Below, in pieces: positions 33,319 to 41,559 of a stretch of 64,000 bases of DNA (positions are counted from its first letter, which is position 1; the number at the start of each line of letters is the position of its first letter). A program made the position numbers and the translations under genes. This DNA comes from Promineifilum sp. (lineage in GTDB: Bacteria > Chloroflexota > Anaerolineae > Promineifilales > Promineifilaceae): assembly GCA_017983515.1 (NCBI GenBank), contig JAGOBF010000003.1, positions 1-64,000 on the forward strand, given 5' to 3'. The notes below the pieces were generated by a model, which had not been told where the DNA came from, made no database searches, and worked only from the letters and a program-made list of their open reading frames with translations.

Positions 33319-33672
33319 GTGAAGACCATCAAGAAGAGCGAGGGAGCGGGGGAACAGGGGGGAAAGATTCGTCTTAGCCCTGCTCCCCCGCTCTTTCTCT
33401 ACCTTGCTTTCCCCTGCCGCCCCGGATGCGGCGCGTGCTGCATTGCCCCATCTATCTCGTCGTCCATCCCCGGTATGCCTCACGGCAAACCGGCCGGTGT
33501 GCGCTGCGTCCAGTTGACCGACGACAACTTCTGCAAGCTGTTCGGACTGCCGGAGCGGCCGGCAGTGTGCGTTGGGCTGCGGCCGAACATGGAGATGTGC
33601 GGGGCGACGGCCGGAGAGGCGATGATTTATTTGAGTGAGCTGGAACTACTAACTCAGCCCAAGCGAAGCTAA
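33319..33672 (+). CDS. YkgJ-family cysteine-cluster protein
   Basis: A 117-residue protein at most. The core is FPCRPGCGACC followed by IPGMPHGKPAGVRCVQL, NFCKLFG, RPAVCVGLRP and MEMCG, the eight-Cys pattern of the YkgJ family, which probably holds a metal or iron-sulfur cluster. About the first 35 residues are encoded by a palindromic element (33344-33393) and are not family-like; the natural start may have been displaced. A TATAAT box lies eight bases before the GTG used here. TAATG joins the stop to the start of the next gene. Confidence 0.75.
   Translation: MKTIKKSEGAGEQGGKIRLSPAPPLFLYLAFPCRPGCGACCIAPSISSSIPGMPHGKPAGVRCVQLTDDNFCKLFGLPERPAVCVGLRPNMEMCGATAGEAMIYLSELELLTQPKRS
33344..33393. 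repeat. G-rich palindromic repeat, family B copy 1
   Basis: Arms GAGCGGGGGAACAGGG (33344-33359) and its near-perfect complement (33378-33393, one mismatch) enclose an 18-base loop. The element forms the start of the YkgJ-family frame. A related arm pair lies at 60031-60085. Confidence 0.75.
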
Positions 33673-34082
33673 TGAGTGAATATTTACTGCCTTCTATATC
33701 CAACGGAAACCAAATTGAACAGGCTCTCATCCGCAAGTGGTGGTATATCAATCACCAGGGCCGTGGTTTACTGATTTGGGAATATTATATGCTAGGCAAT
33801 TATATCGATGCCGTTTGGTTTCCAAATTCTACAGACTCAAAAGAGCTGTACGGAAAAGGCATTAGTAAACTCTACCCATTAAGTGGACATGAGGTAGTCT
33901 TGCTGGAGGCGAAGGGAAAATTATCTCATGGATTGATTGGGCAAGGACTCGTATACAAGGTGTTGGCTGAGAGAGCAGGGGCAATTATTCAGGATGTTTG
34001 TATCTTTGCTCAATCCGGGACTGAAACAATGGAATTTGCTGCCAGAACCTTGGGATTATCAGTTGTTGTGGCACCATTGTAG
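33672..34082 (+). CDS. hypothetical protein, AT-rich gene, possible PD-(D/E)XK nuclease
   Basis: A 136-residue protein. Its base composition and codon use are clearly richer in A and T than the neighbours, hinting at recent transfer. YIDAVWFPN followed about 30 residues later by VVLLEAKGKLSHGLIGQG gives the order D-x(n)-E-x-K with a following Gln helix, the layout of PD-(D/E)XK nucleases. This is a pattern match without a close homologue in mind. It begins in the TAATG overlap with the YkgJ gene. The C-terminal part (AARTLGLSVVVAPL) is hydrophobic. Confidence 0.55.
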   Translation: MSEYLLPSISNGNQIEQALIRKWWYINHQGRGLLIWEYYMLGNYIDAVWFPNSTDSKELYGKGISKLYPLSGHEVVLLEAKGKLSHGLIGQGLVYKVLAERAGAIIQDVCIFAQSGTETMEFAARTLGLSVVVAPL

Positions 34083-34292
34083 AGACTAGCAGCATAAACC
34101 TTTCCAGAATATGGGAACCGAGCTACCTATCAAGTAGCCATTACAATTTCATCACGCGATATCAAGCTGTTTATTCCACATCGAAGTACATTTACCCGCC
34201 TGAGGCGATGATTCATGAGGTTCGTAATCGAAACCAAATCGTCGCCTCGAATCGATGGACAATCCATAATTCTTGTAAATCTTTTTCACACT
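34083..34292. other. AT-rich intergenic region
   Basis: No gene, promoter or hairpin could be supported. Its composition is like that of the AT-rich gene before it, and the change back to high GC comes at the deaminase gene, so the two probably entered together. Confidence 0.4.
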
Positions 34293-34904
34293 ATGTCATC
34301 AGATAGCACTTTCTCATCCACCAATACCCACTTCGCTCTGTCCCTGCCCGATTGGGCCGTGGCCGCGCTGAACGAGATGCCGAGCCACTTCCCGACGCTG
34401 GAAGAGCGCATGGCGGCCGTCATCGACTTCTCGCGCCGCAACTTCGTCCACAACACCGGCGGCCCGTTCGCCGCCGGCGTGTTCGAACGCGACTCTGGTC
34501 GACTGGTCGTTATCGGCGTCAACCGCGTCGTGCGTTCCAATTGCTCGTCGGCCCATGCCGAGATCATGGCCCTGTCGCTGGCCCAGCGCATCCTGGGCAC
34601 GTTCGACCTGGGCGGGCCGGGGCAGCCGGCGCACCAACTGGTGGTCAACTGGCGGCCGTGCGCCATGTGCTTCGGGGCTGTGCCCTGGTCGGGCGTGCGC
34701 TCGCTGGTCGTGGCCGGGGAAGGCCCCGAGCTGGAAGCGATCACCGGCTTCGACGAGGGGCCCGTGCATCCCGACTGGCGGCGCGAACTGGCCCGGCGCG
34801 GCATCGACGTGGTGACCGATGTGCTGCGCGACGAGGCGCTAGCCGTTGCTCACGAATTCGCCGCTAGCGAGCGGCTGGTCTATAACGGACGGCTAGGAGC
34901 CTGA
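34293..34904 (+). CDS. nucleoside deaminase (CDA fold)
   Basis: A 203-residue zinc hydrolase of the cytidine deaminase-like fold. The HAE motif (SSAHAEIMALSLAQ) provides a zinc ligand and the catalytic Glu, and WRPCAMCFGAVPW provides the PCxxC ligands. Family members remove the amino group from guanine, cytosine, or tRNA adenosine. The N-terminal 40 residues and the C-terminal tail are longer than in TadA, nearer to guanine deaminase or plant-type relatives. The ATG at 34293 is used; the same frame is open upstream to 34215 but without family match. A broken partial copy follows immediately. Confidence 0.88.
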   Translation: MSSDSTFSSTNTHFALSLPDWAVAALNEMPSHFPTLEERMAAVIDFSRRNFVHNTGGPFAAGVFERDSGRLVVIGVNRVVRSNCSSAHAEIMALSLAQRILGTFDLGGPGQPAHQLVVNWRPCAMCFGAVPWSGVRSLVVAGEGPELEAITGFDEGPVHPDWRRELARRGIDVVTDVLRDEALAVAHEFAASERLVYNGRLGA

Positions 34905-34906
34905 GG

Positions 34907-35220
34907 GTGGCCGCTTTCAGCAACGCCAACACGCGTTTCACCGTGGATCTGGCCGGCTGGGATGTGGGCGGCGCTGAACCCGCTGCCCAATTACCTGCCG
35001 GCGCTGGAGGATCGCATGGCGGCCGTCATCGACTTCTCACGGCGCAATTTCCAGGAGGGTACGGGCGGGCCATTCGCGGCAGGCGTGTTCGAACGCGATT
35101 CGGGGAAGCTGTCACGATCGGCGTCAACCGCGTCGAGGCCAACCACTGCGCGACCGCGCACGCCGAGATCGTGACCCTGTCGCTGGCCCAGGCGGCAACT
35201 GAGCGCATGCCCCACGGCCG
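34907..35220 (+). pseudogene. broken tandem copy of the deaminase gene
   Basis: It repeats the first half of the preceding deaminase. Frame one gives FSNANTRFTVDLAGW, a +1 shift near 34962 gives LPALEDRMAAVIDFSRRNF and GGPFAAGVFERDSG, and near 35105 the frame returns to give VTIGVNRVEANH and TAHAEIVTLSLAQ. It then loses similarity before the PCxxC zinc motif, so the copy cannot make a working enzyme. Its 3' end faces the stop of glnS. Confidence 0.8.
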
Positions 35221-35238
35221 CCCGCCGCGCCGAACCCG

Positions 35239-36960
35239 TTACCGCCACGAGTCCTTCAACGATACCGTTCGGTTAAACACCAGCCGGTCGCCCTGCGTGT
35301 CCGGGTCGACGCAGAAATAGCCGTCGCGCACAAACTGAAAGGCATCGCCGGGCTGGGCCGTCGCCAGGCTTGGCTCCACCAGCGCGTCAACCACCTTGAG
35401 CGAGTTGGGGTCCAGATTCTTGATGAAGGTTTCTACGCCATCTTCGGCCACTATCTTCCCTTCTTCTTCAACCTCTTCTATGTCTTCCGCCTCTTCTTTC
35501 GCACCCTTCAGCGGGTTTGGCTCGGTGAAGAGATATCCGAAGAGGCGCACTTCGGCCGGGATAGCGTGCTCAGCCGAGACCCAATGGATCGTGCCTTTCA
35601 CCTTGCGGCCGTCGGACGACGTGCCGCCGCGGGTGGTCGGGTCGTAGACGGCGCGCAGCTCGACGATGCGCCCGGCCGAGTCCTTGACCACGCCCGTGCA
35701 GGCGATGTAATAAGCGCTCATCAGCCGCACTTCCACCTCCGGAGCCATTCGGTTGAAGCCTTTTACCGGCTCCTCCATGAAGTCGTCGCGCTCGATGTAG
35801 ATCTCGCGGCTGAAGGGCAGGGGGCGCGATTCGGTGCGCGTCTTGTCCTGCTTATAGTAGGCCACATCCAGGAACTCCTCCTTATCTTTGGGGTAGTTCT
35901 CGATGACCACCTTCAGCGGCTCAAGCACGGCCATGACGCGCGGCGTGGTGACATTCAGCACGTCACGTGCGGCGTTCTCCAATACCTGATAGTCGACGGT
36001 GCTGTTGGCCTTGCTAACGCCGATGCCCTCGGTGAAGGCGCGGATGATTTCCGGCGTGTAGCCGCGGCGGCGCAGACCACGCAGCGTCCAGAAGCGGGGA
36101 TCGTCCCAGCCATCGACATGGCCGCCATCCACTAGCTTGATCATCTTGCGCTTGCTCATCACGGTGTAGGTCAGGTTGAGCCGCGCGAACTCGATCTGCT
36201 GCGAGCGGCGGATGCCCAGCGCCTCCTGGAACCAGTCGTAGAGGCGGCGGTTATTCTCGAATTCCAGCGTGCAAATGGAGTGGGTGATGCCCTCGATGGA
36301 ATCACTCTGGCCGTGGGCCCAGTCGTAGGTGGGGTAGATGTGCCAGGCGTTGCCGGTGCGCGGATGCTCGGCGTGGAGGATGCGATACATAATCGGGTCG
36401 CGCAGCACCATGAATGACGAGGCCATGTCGATCTTGGCCCGCAGGACGCGCGCGCCCTCGTCAAACTCCCCGGCGCGCATGCGACGGAAGAGGTCAAGGT
36501 TCTCGGCGACGGTGCGATCGCGGTAGGGGCTGTTGCGCCCCGGCTCGGTCAACGTGCCGCGATAAACGCGTGTTTCCTCGGCGCTCAGGTCGTCGACGTA
36601 GGCCAGCCCAGCCTCGATAAGCTGTTCGGCCCAGTGATAGAGCTGCTCGAAGTAGTCCGAGGCATAGTAGAGGCGGCCGTCCCAGTCGGCGCCGAGCCAA
36701 CGGACATCCTCCATGATGGCGTCGATATACTCCTGCTCTTCTTTTACCGGGTTGGTGTCGTCGAAACGCAGGTTGAACAGGCCGTCATAATCGCGGGCCA
36801 GACCGTAGTTGAGATTGATCGACTTGGCATGGCCGATATGGAGGTAGCCGTTCGGCTCCGGCGGGAAGCGTGTGTGGACGCGGCGGTCGTATTTGTCGCT
36901 GGCGTTGTCTTCGTCGATGATGGAGCGAATGAAGTTGGAGGGAGTGGTAATGTCGGTCAT
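35239..36960 (-). CDS. glnS: glutaminyl-tRNA synthetase
   Basis: A 573-residue class I synthetase that charges tRNA-Gln directly. Seen: [18 protein letters not shown] (HIGH), the Gln/ATP pocket region [26 protein letters not shown], and TVMSKRK in place of KMSKS. The C-terminal anticodon-binding beta-barrels are present, with a short acidic insert ([15 protein letters not shown]). Length matches the family (about 550). It is 18 bases from gltX, which precedes it on the same strand, so both are one transcript. Having both genes implies that direct Gln-tRNA synthesis operates, with no need for GatCAB for Gln. Confidence 0.95.
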   Translation of the reverse strand: MTDITTPSNFIRSIIDEDNASDKYDRRVHTRFPPEPNGYLHIGHAKSINLNYGLARDYDGLFNLRFDDTNPVKEEQEYIDAIMEDVRWLGADWDGRLYYASDYFEQLYHWAEQLIEAGLAYVDDLSAEETRVYRGTLTEPGRNSPYRDRTVAENLDLFRRMRAGEFDEGARVLRAKIDMASSFMVLRDPIMYRILHAEHPRTGNAWHIYPTYDWAHGQSDSIEGITHSICTLEFENNRRLYDWFQEALGIRRSQQIEFARLNLTYTVMSKRKMIKLVDGGHVDGWDDPRFWTLRGLRRRGYTPEIIRAFTEGIGVSKANSTVDYQVLENAARDVLNVTTPRVMAVLEPLKVVIENYPKDKEEFLDVAYYKQDKTRTESRPLPFSREIYIERDDFMEEPVKGFNRMAPEVEVRLMSAYYIACTGVVKDSAGRIVELRAVYDPTTRGGTSSDGRKVKGTIHWVSAEHAIPAEVRLFGYLFTEPNPLKGAKEEAEDIEEVEEEGKIVAEDGVETFIKNLDPNSLKVVDALVEPSLATAQPGDAFQFVRDGYFCVDPDTQGDRLVFNRTVSLKDSWR

Positions 36961-36978
36961 AAAGTTATTCAGAGGTTT

Positions 36979-38460
36979 CTATTGTTCCAGCAGAGCGATC
37001 GCCGCGTCGAGGCGGGACAGAGCGCGGTCGCGGCCGAGGGCGACGATTGACTCAAACACCGGCGGCGACACGTCCTGCTGCGTCACGGCTAATCGCAGCA
37101 CGCCCAGGAACGGCCCGGCCTTGCCATTGGTCGTGTGGGCCTCGCCGACGGCCGTCAATCCCGCGGCCATTATGTCGGCGTCGAACGGTTGCGCCGCGGC
37201 CACGAAGTCGCGGGCAGCCGCCAGGGCGCGTCGCCCGGCGTCGCCCGGCAGCTTGTTGTGCGCCAGGCGGCCGGCGATGAGCGCCGCCCCGTCGTCCCAC
37301 AGGAATTTCAGGAAGTCGGCCGCGTCGGTTAGCTTTTTCAGGCGCACCCGCAGCGAAGGAGCCACGGCCAGCAGAGCCTCGGCGCTGACCTCGTAGCCCT
37401 GCCGATCGAGAAACGGCTTGACCGCCTGGGCCAATTCCAGCGGCGCCATATCCTGAATCCACTGGCCGTTGAGCCAGTCGAGCTTGTCGTAGGGCAGACG
37501 GGTGGGCGCGGGGTTGATGTCTTCCAGCCGGAAGCGCGGGATGGCCTCCTCGATAGGAAACTTCTCGCGGTCGTCGCCGAATGACCAGCCAACATTGGCC
37601 AGAAAGTTGTTGAGCGCCTGCGGCAGATAGCCAGCGTCGCGGAACTCCTCGACCTTCACCAGCACCTGCCGGCCGCCATCGTCGAAGGCCTGTGCGCGCT
37701 TGCTCAGCTTGCCGCGGCCGCTGGGGTTGAGCACCAGCGGCAGGTGGGCGTAGACAGGATGCTGCCAGCCGAAGGCGTCGTAGAGATTGATGTGCAGCGG
37801 CGCGCTGCTGATCCACTCGTCGGCCCGCAGGATGTGGCTGATCTCCATGAAGTGGTCGTCAACGACGTTGGCCAGATGGTAGGTTGGCAGGCCGTCGGAT
37901 TTGAGCAGCACGGCATCGGCGATCTGGGCGTTGGGCACGACGATGTCGCCGCGGATGACGTCGGGGATGACCGTTGTGCCCTCAGTCGGGGCCTTGAAGC
38001 GCACGGCGTAGGTCAGCCCTTCCCGCTCGCGCTGGGCCACTTCGTCCGGCGACAGATAGCGGCAACGGCGGTCGTAGCCCTGATCCCCACGGGCGGCCTT
38101 CTGGGCGGCGCGGCGAGCCTTCAGCTCGTCGGCGGTGCAGAAGCATTTGTAGGCGTGGCCGTGGGCCAGCAGCCAGTCAGACCACTCACGGTAGAGGTCG
38201 GCGCGCTCGCTCTGGATGTAGGGAGCGTGCGGGCCGCCCACGCCGGGGCCTTCATCCCAATCGAGACCCATCCAGCGCAGGGCATCCATCAGGGCCTGGA
38301 CGGCACCGCGGACGGCCCGCTTCTGGTCGGTGTCCTCGATGCGCAGGATAAATTGCCCGCCGTGCTTGCGGGCAAACATCCAGTTATAAAGGGCAGTGCG
38401 TGCCCCGCCGATATGGAGGTAGCCCGTGGGGCTGGGAGCAAAACGTACGCGAACAGTCAT
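36979..38460 (-). CDS. gltX: glutamyl-tRNA synthetase
   Basis: A 493-residue class I synthetase joining glutamate to tRNA-Glu. It starts with RFAPSPTGYLHIGGARTALYNW (HIGH motif) and carries the SKR motif in GKLSKRAQ. The helical anticodon-binding domain forms the C-terminal third. The Cys-zinc loop region is partly kept (CFCTADELKA). Length is normal. It is followed by glnS after 18 bases, probably as one operon. Confidence 0.96.
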   Translation of the reverse strand: MTVRVRFAPSPTGYLHIGGARTALYNWMFARKHGGQFILRIEDTDQKRAVRGAVQALMDALRWMGLDWDEGPGVGGPHAPYIQSERADLYREWSDWLLAHGHAYKCFCTADELKARRAAQKAARGDQGYDRRCRYLSPDEVAQREREGLTYAVRFKAPTEGTTVIPDVIRGDIVVPNAQIADAVLLKSDGLPTYHLANVVDDHFMEISHILRADEWISSAPLHINLYDAFGWQHPVYAHLPLVLNPSGRGKLSKRAQAFDDGGRQVLVKVEEFRDAGYLPQALNNFLANVGWSFGDDREKFPIEEAIPRFRLEDINPAPTRLPYDKLDWLNGQWIQDMAPLELAQAVKPFLDRQGYEVSAEALLAVAPSLRVRLKKLTDAADFLKFLWDDGAALIAGRLAHNKLPGDAGRRALAAARDFVAAAQPFDADIMAAGLTAVGEAHTTNGKAGPFLGVLRLAVTQQDVSPPVFESIVALGRDRALSRLDAAIALLEQ

Positions 38461-38482
38461 ATGAGTGAGCAGTAGATCGTTT

Positions 38483-38497
38483 GCAGTGGACAGTGGG
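38483..38497. repeat. short repeat, family C copy 1
   Basis: GCAGTGGACAGTGGG belongs to a short motif family around CAGTGGACAGTGAACAG that recurs, in either orientation, at 43423-43468, 48275-48292, 49320-49337 and 53266-53286. Confidence 0.5.
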
Positions 38498-38589
38498 GCA
38501 GATCTGAGCGCTGCCCACTATGAGCATAGCAGAAAATGGGGAAGTTGGCAGGTTGGAGATGGAACGGACGAGATGAGAGCGACGCTTCT

Positions 38590-39207
38590 CTACTCTGCCA
38601 CCTCGTCATTCTCGCCATCGATCCGGGCCAACAGATCGGCCGACACCGTGTCGGCACACCAGTCATCGGCTGTGGCATCGATGCGAATGACCGGCGCATC
38701 GGCGAGGCTATTGATCCAGTCCGCCACGAACTGTTCCATTTGCGCCAGGTCATCGCGCTGGGCGATTTCGAGCGAGCGGCCGCGCCGGGCGTAGCGAGCT
38801 TCGACGACAGACAGGGGGGCGGTGAGATAGAGAATGAGATCGGGCGGTCCCAGCAGGCCGCGGAGTTGCTCATGGAGCCGCCGGCAAAGCTCGAACTCGG
38901 CATGATCCAGATAGCCCTTGCGGTGGAAGAGGCGGGTGAAGCCGTGGAAGTCGAGGTCGAGACCGCCGTCGATGAGGGCGGTGGCCGGGCCAGCGCGGAA
39001 GGCGCGCTCCTGCTCGGCCCGCAACAATAGGTAGTCGAACTGGTTGGCGAGGCCGTGGCGGGCCGGGTCGGCGGCCATCAGGGCTTGGAACGGCCGCTCG
39101 GCGTGCTGCTCTAGCCCCACGGCGAACGGACGCGTACGGCACAGCGCGTTCGCCAGCGTAGTCTTGCCCACGCCCGAATTGCCGGCAATGACGATGACTT
39201 TACCCAT
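38590..39207 (-). CDS. deoxynucleoside kinase-like P-loop protein
   Basis: A 205-residue kinase-like protein. The P-loop is GNSGVGKTTL at 9-18. A substrate region (LIDGGLDLDFHGFTRLFHRKGYLD) and the lid-type RYARRGRSLE sit as in the dNK/dGK/dAK family, which phosphorylates deoxynucleosides for salvage. The typical DRS motif is not obvious, so other short P-loop kinases are possible. It starts with ATG 39207 on the minus strand, upstream of gltX, with a repeat-bearing gap between. Confidence 0.75.
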   Translation of the reverse strand: MGKVIVIAGNSGVGKTTLANALCRTRPFAVGLEQHAERPFQALMAADPARHGLANQFDYLLLRAEQERAFRAGPATALIDGGLDLDFHGFTRLFHRKGYLDHAEFELCRRLHEQLRGLLGPPDLILYLTAPLSVVEARYARRGRSLEIAQRDDLAQMEQFVADWINSLADAPVIRIDATADDWCADTVSADLLARIDGENDEVAE

Positions 39208-39365
39208 GCAGAAAGGAATCCAGAGAATTCATGGCGTTACGGGAAAGATTATCCGCAGATTGGGCCGATTGGCAGCGTGTTCAAAGCGTTCTTTTCGGGA
39301 TGCCTGAATGCGGTTGCTATTTCCTGAAAATCTGTATCATCTGTGGCGTCTGTGGATTAACTTTT
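39208..39365. repeat. intergenic repeat region, family D (ATCTGTGGAT-type)
   Basis: Contains the repeating words TCCGCAGATT and ATCTGTATCATCTGTGGC followed by TCTGTGGATT. Similar words recur at 40196-40312, 44341-44435 and 44755-44865, always between genes. No gene found. Confidence 0.5.
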
Positions 39366-40184
39366 CTAGTAAGCCGGTGGGGCGGGGACAGTGAAGATGA
39401 ACGCGCCGTAGCCGACCACGCGGTCGAGCGGGCCGCCCGTGTCGCCGGAACTGCGCCGATCGACCAGCCCGGCGCTGAGGCCGCGGCGCTGCGCGACGGT
39501 CAGCAGACCGGCGATGGCGGCCCGGCCGCATGCACAGTCGTCGGCCAACGCGGTGGGACGCAGGGCAACAATGGCCTCGGCCGTCTCTCCGTCCAGTCGT
39601 TGGGCCGTGGCGTAATTGTGGAAATGACTGAGATCGGAACTGATGACGATCCGCGTCTCAGGCCCGTCCCACAGGGCATCGAGCACCGCCGCCACTTCGT
39701 CGTCCGTCGCCTCGCCCACCAACAGGGGTACGATGGTGAAATCCAGGAAGAGACTTTGCAGGAAGGGCAGCTGCACTTCGAGGGAGTGTTCCGGACGGTG
39801 GGCGATATCATTGACGTGGACACCGGGCAGGGCCAGGGCAGCATCGCGCCATTCTTGGTCGATGGGCACGCGGCCGAGCGGCGTGTCGAAAGCGGCCGCG
39901 CTGCTGACGGCCAGGCCGCGCACCGGCTCGTAGTGGGCGGGGCCGACCAGCACAAAGCGCTTGACCGGGATGTCGGTGCACGCCAGTTGCAAATAGGCCG
40001 ACGCGGCAATCGGGCCGGAGTAGGGATAACCGGCATGAGGGGCGATGATGGCCTTAACCAGCGGATAGTCCTCGCAATCTTCGGGCCCGTGGGCGTCGGT
40101 GAGATAGCGCTGGACATCGACCTCAAGGCGTTGCGGATCATCGGGATAGAATTGCCCGGCGACGGCGGGCGGTCGAACGGTCAT
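39366..40184 (-). CDS. AmmeMemoRadiSam system protein B (Memo-like)
   Basis: A 272-residue Memo-family protein. Conserved parts: PPAVAGQFYP, IIAPHAGYPYSGPIAA, GPAHYEPVRGL, then SSDLSHFHNY. His, Asp and Cys of this fold form a metal site like that of extradiol dioxygenases. In many microbes the gene travels with an AMMECR1 gene and a radical SAM gene. Here the radical SAM gene is on the other strand, divergent, 237 bases away. The start at 40184 has CAGGAGC in front. The function is unresolved; the dioxygenase-like activity is inferred from family. Confidence 0.92.
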   Translation of the reverse strand: MTVRPPAVAGQFYPDDPQRLEVDVQRYLTDAHGPEDCEDYPLVKAIIAPHAGYPYSGPIAASAYLQLACTDIPVKRFVLVGPAHYEPVRGLAVSSAAAFDTPLGRVPIDQEWRDAALALPGVHVNDIAHRPEHSLEVQLPFLQSLFLDFTIVPLLVGEATDDEVAAVLDALWDGPETRIVISSDLSHFHNYATAQRLDGETAEAIVALRPTALADDCACGRAAIAGLLTVAQRRGLSAGLVDRRSSGDTGGPLDRVVGYGAFIFTVPAPPAY

Positions 40185-40195
40185 GGTTTGCTCCT

Positions 40196-40312
40196 GATCG
40201 AGGAAGAATCCACGGATCACTCGGATGTAGAGGTATTATCGGCACATGACGCCGATCGAAGGAAAACTTGTTAATCGTCCGCGAAATCGGCGTCATCTGC
40301 GGATCGGTCTCC
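40196..40312. repeat. intergenic repeat region, family D
   Basis: Words such as AATCCACGGATCACTCGGAT and ATCTGCGGATCGG resemble those in the gap at 39208-39365. It lies between the divergent Memo and AmrS genes. Confidence 0.45.
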
Positions 40313-40357
40313 TTTTACGGTTCGTAAGGAACGCACCAGGGCGCGCGCTACCTATAG

Positions 40358-40363
40358 TATAAT
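40358..40363 (+). promoter_or_regulatory. -10 box of the AmrS-like gene
   Basis: A perfect TATAAT, 58 bases upstream of the ATG at 40422. No clear -35 seen at 17 bp. Confidence 0.4.
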
Positions 40364-40421
40364 ATAGAAAACGGATGGTAGCAGGGAAAGTCTGATACCT
40401 GCCCTGCAAAAAGGTAATCGT

Positions 40422-41513
40422 ATGCAACCGGTAACAGGCATTCCGACAACGTATTGGCATGAATTGGCCGACGGGCGGGTACAGTGCGACGTTTGCCCGC
40501 GGGCCTGTAAACTCCACGACGGGCAGCGAGGTATGTGCTTCGTTCGCGGCGCGGCCGGCGGGCAGATCGTGCTGACCACCTACGGCCGTTCCAGCGGCTA
40601 CTGCATCGACCCCATCGAGAAGAAGCCGCTCAACCACTTCCTGCCGGGCACGCCGGTGCTATCGTTCGGCACGGCGGGCTGCAACCTGGCCTGCAAATTC
40701 TGCCAGAACTGGGACATCAGCAAATCGCGCGAGTGGGACACCCTGGCCGACGCGGCCGCACCGGAGACCATTGCCCAGGCCGCCGAGCGGCTGGGCTGTC
40801 GCAGCGTGGCCTTCACCTACAACGACCCGGTGATCTTCATGGAATACGCCGTGGACGTGGCTGATGCCTGCCGGGAGCGGGGGATTAAGGCCGTGGCGGT
40901 GACCGCTGGTTATATCACCGACGTCGCCCGTCCCGAATTCTTTGGCCACATGGACGCGGCCAATGTTGACCTTAAGGGCTTCACCGACGCCTTCTACCGC
41001 GATGTGTGCGCGGCCGAACTGGGGCCGGTGCTGGACACGTTGCGCTATCTGAAGCACGAGACTGACGTCTGGTTCGAACTGACGACGCTGCTTATCCCCG
41101 GTCTTAACGACAGCGACGGCGAGCTGGACGCCATGACTCGTTGGGTGGTCGACGAATTGGGCTCGGACGTGCCCATGCACTTCACCGCCTTCCATCCCGA
41201 CTACAAGATGCTCGACCGGCCGGCCACGCCAGTGGCCACGCTGAGCCGGGCGCGACACATCGCGCTGTCGAACGGGGTTCGCTATGCTTACACTGGCAAT
41301 GTCCACGACGAAGCGGGCGGCGCGACCTACTGCCACCATTGCCACGAGCGGCTCGTCGGCCGCGACTGGTACGTCCTGACGGACTGGAACCTGTCCGGGG
41401 ATGGTCGTTGCCTTCGCTGCGGCACGACCTGTGCGGGCGTGTTCGACGGCCCGCCGGGGCAGTGGGGGGCGCGACGGCAGCCGGTGCGGCTGGCGGAGAT
41501 AGCTCATCGCTAG
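40422..41513 (+). CDS. amrS: AmmeMemoRadiSam system radical SAM enzyme (AmrS)
   Basis: A 363-residue radical SAM enzyme. The N-terminal Cys pair (CDVCPRACKL) precedes the cluster motif CNLACKFCQNW. Landmarks SGYCIDPIEKKPLNHFLPG and GIKAVAVTAGYIT are typical of the family. The C-terminal part carries a two-CxxC zinc-ribbon-like segment (YCHHCHERL and CLRCGTTC). It makes a carbon radical on an unknown substrate, in concert with the Memo-like protein encoded divergently at 39366-40184. AAAAGG lies upstream of the ATG. AMMECR1, the third member of the set, is not in the window. Confidence 0.93.
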   Translation: MQPVTGIPTTYWHELADGRVQCDVCPRACKLHDGQRGMCFVRGAAGGQIVLTTYGRSSGYCIDPIEKKPLNHFLPGTPVLSFGTAGCNLACKFCQNWDISKSREWDTLADAAAPETIAQAAERLGCRSVAFTYNDPVIFMEYAVDVADACRERGIKAVAVTAGYITDVARPEFFGHMDAANVDLKGFTDAFYRDVCAAELGPVLDTLRYLKHETDVWFELTTLLIPGLNDSDGELDAMTRWVVDELGSDVPMHFTAFHPDYKMLDRPATPVATLSRARHIALSNGVRYAYTGNVHDEAGGATYCHHCHERLVGRDWYVLTDWNLSGDGRCLRCGTTCAGVFDGPPGQWGARRQPVRLAEIAHR

Positions 41514-41559
41514 GCGCGCGCGGGGGCGGGCCACTCCGGCGTCCGAGGCTTGGCGTGAG

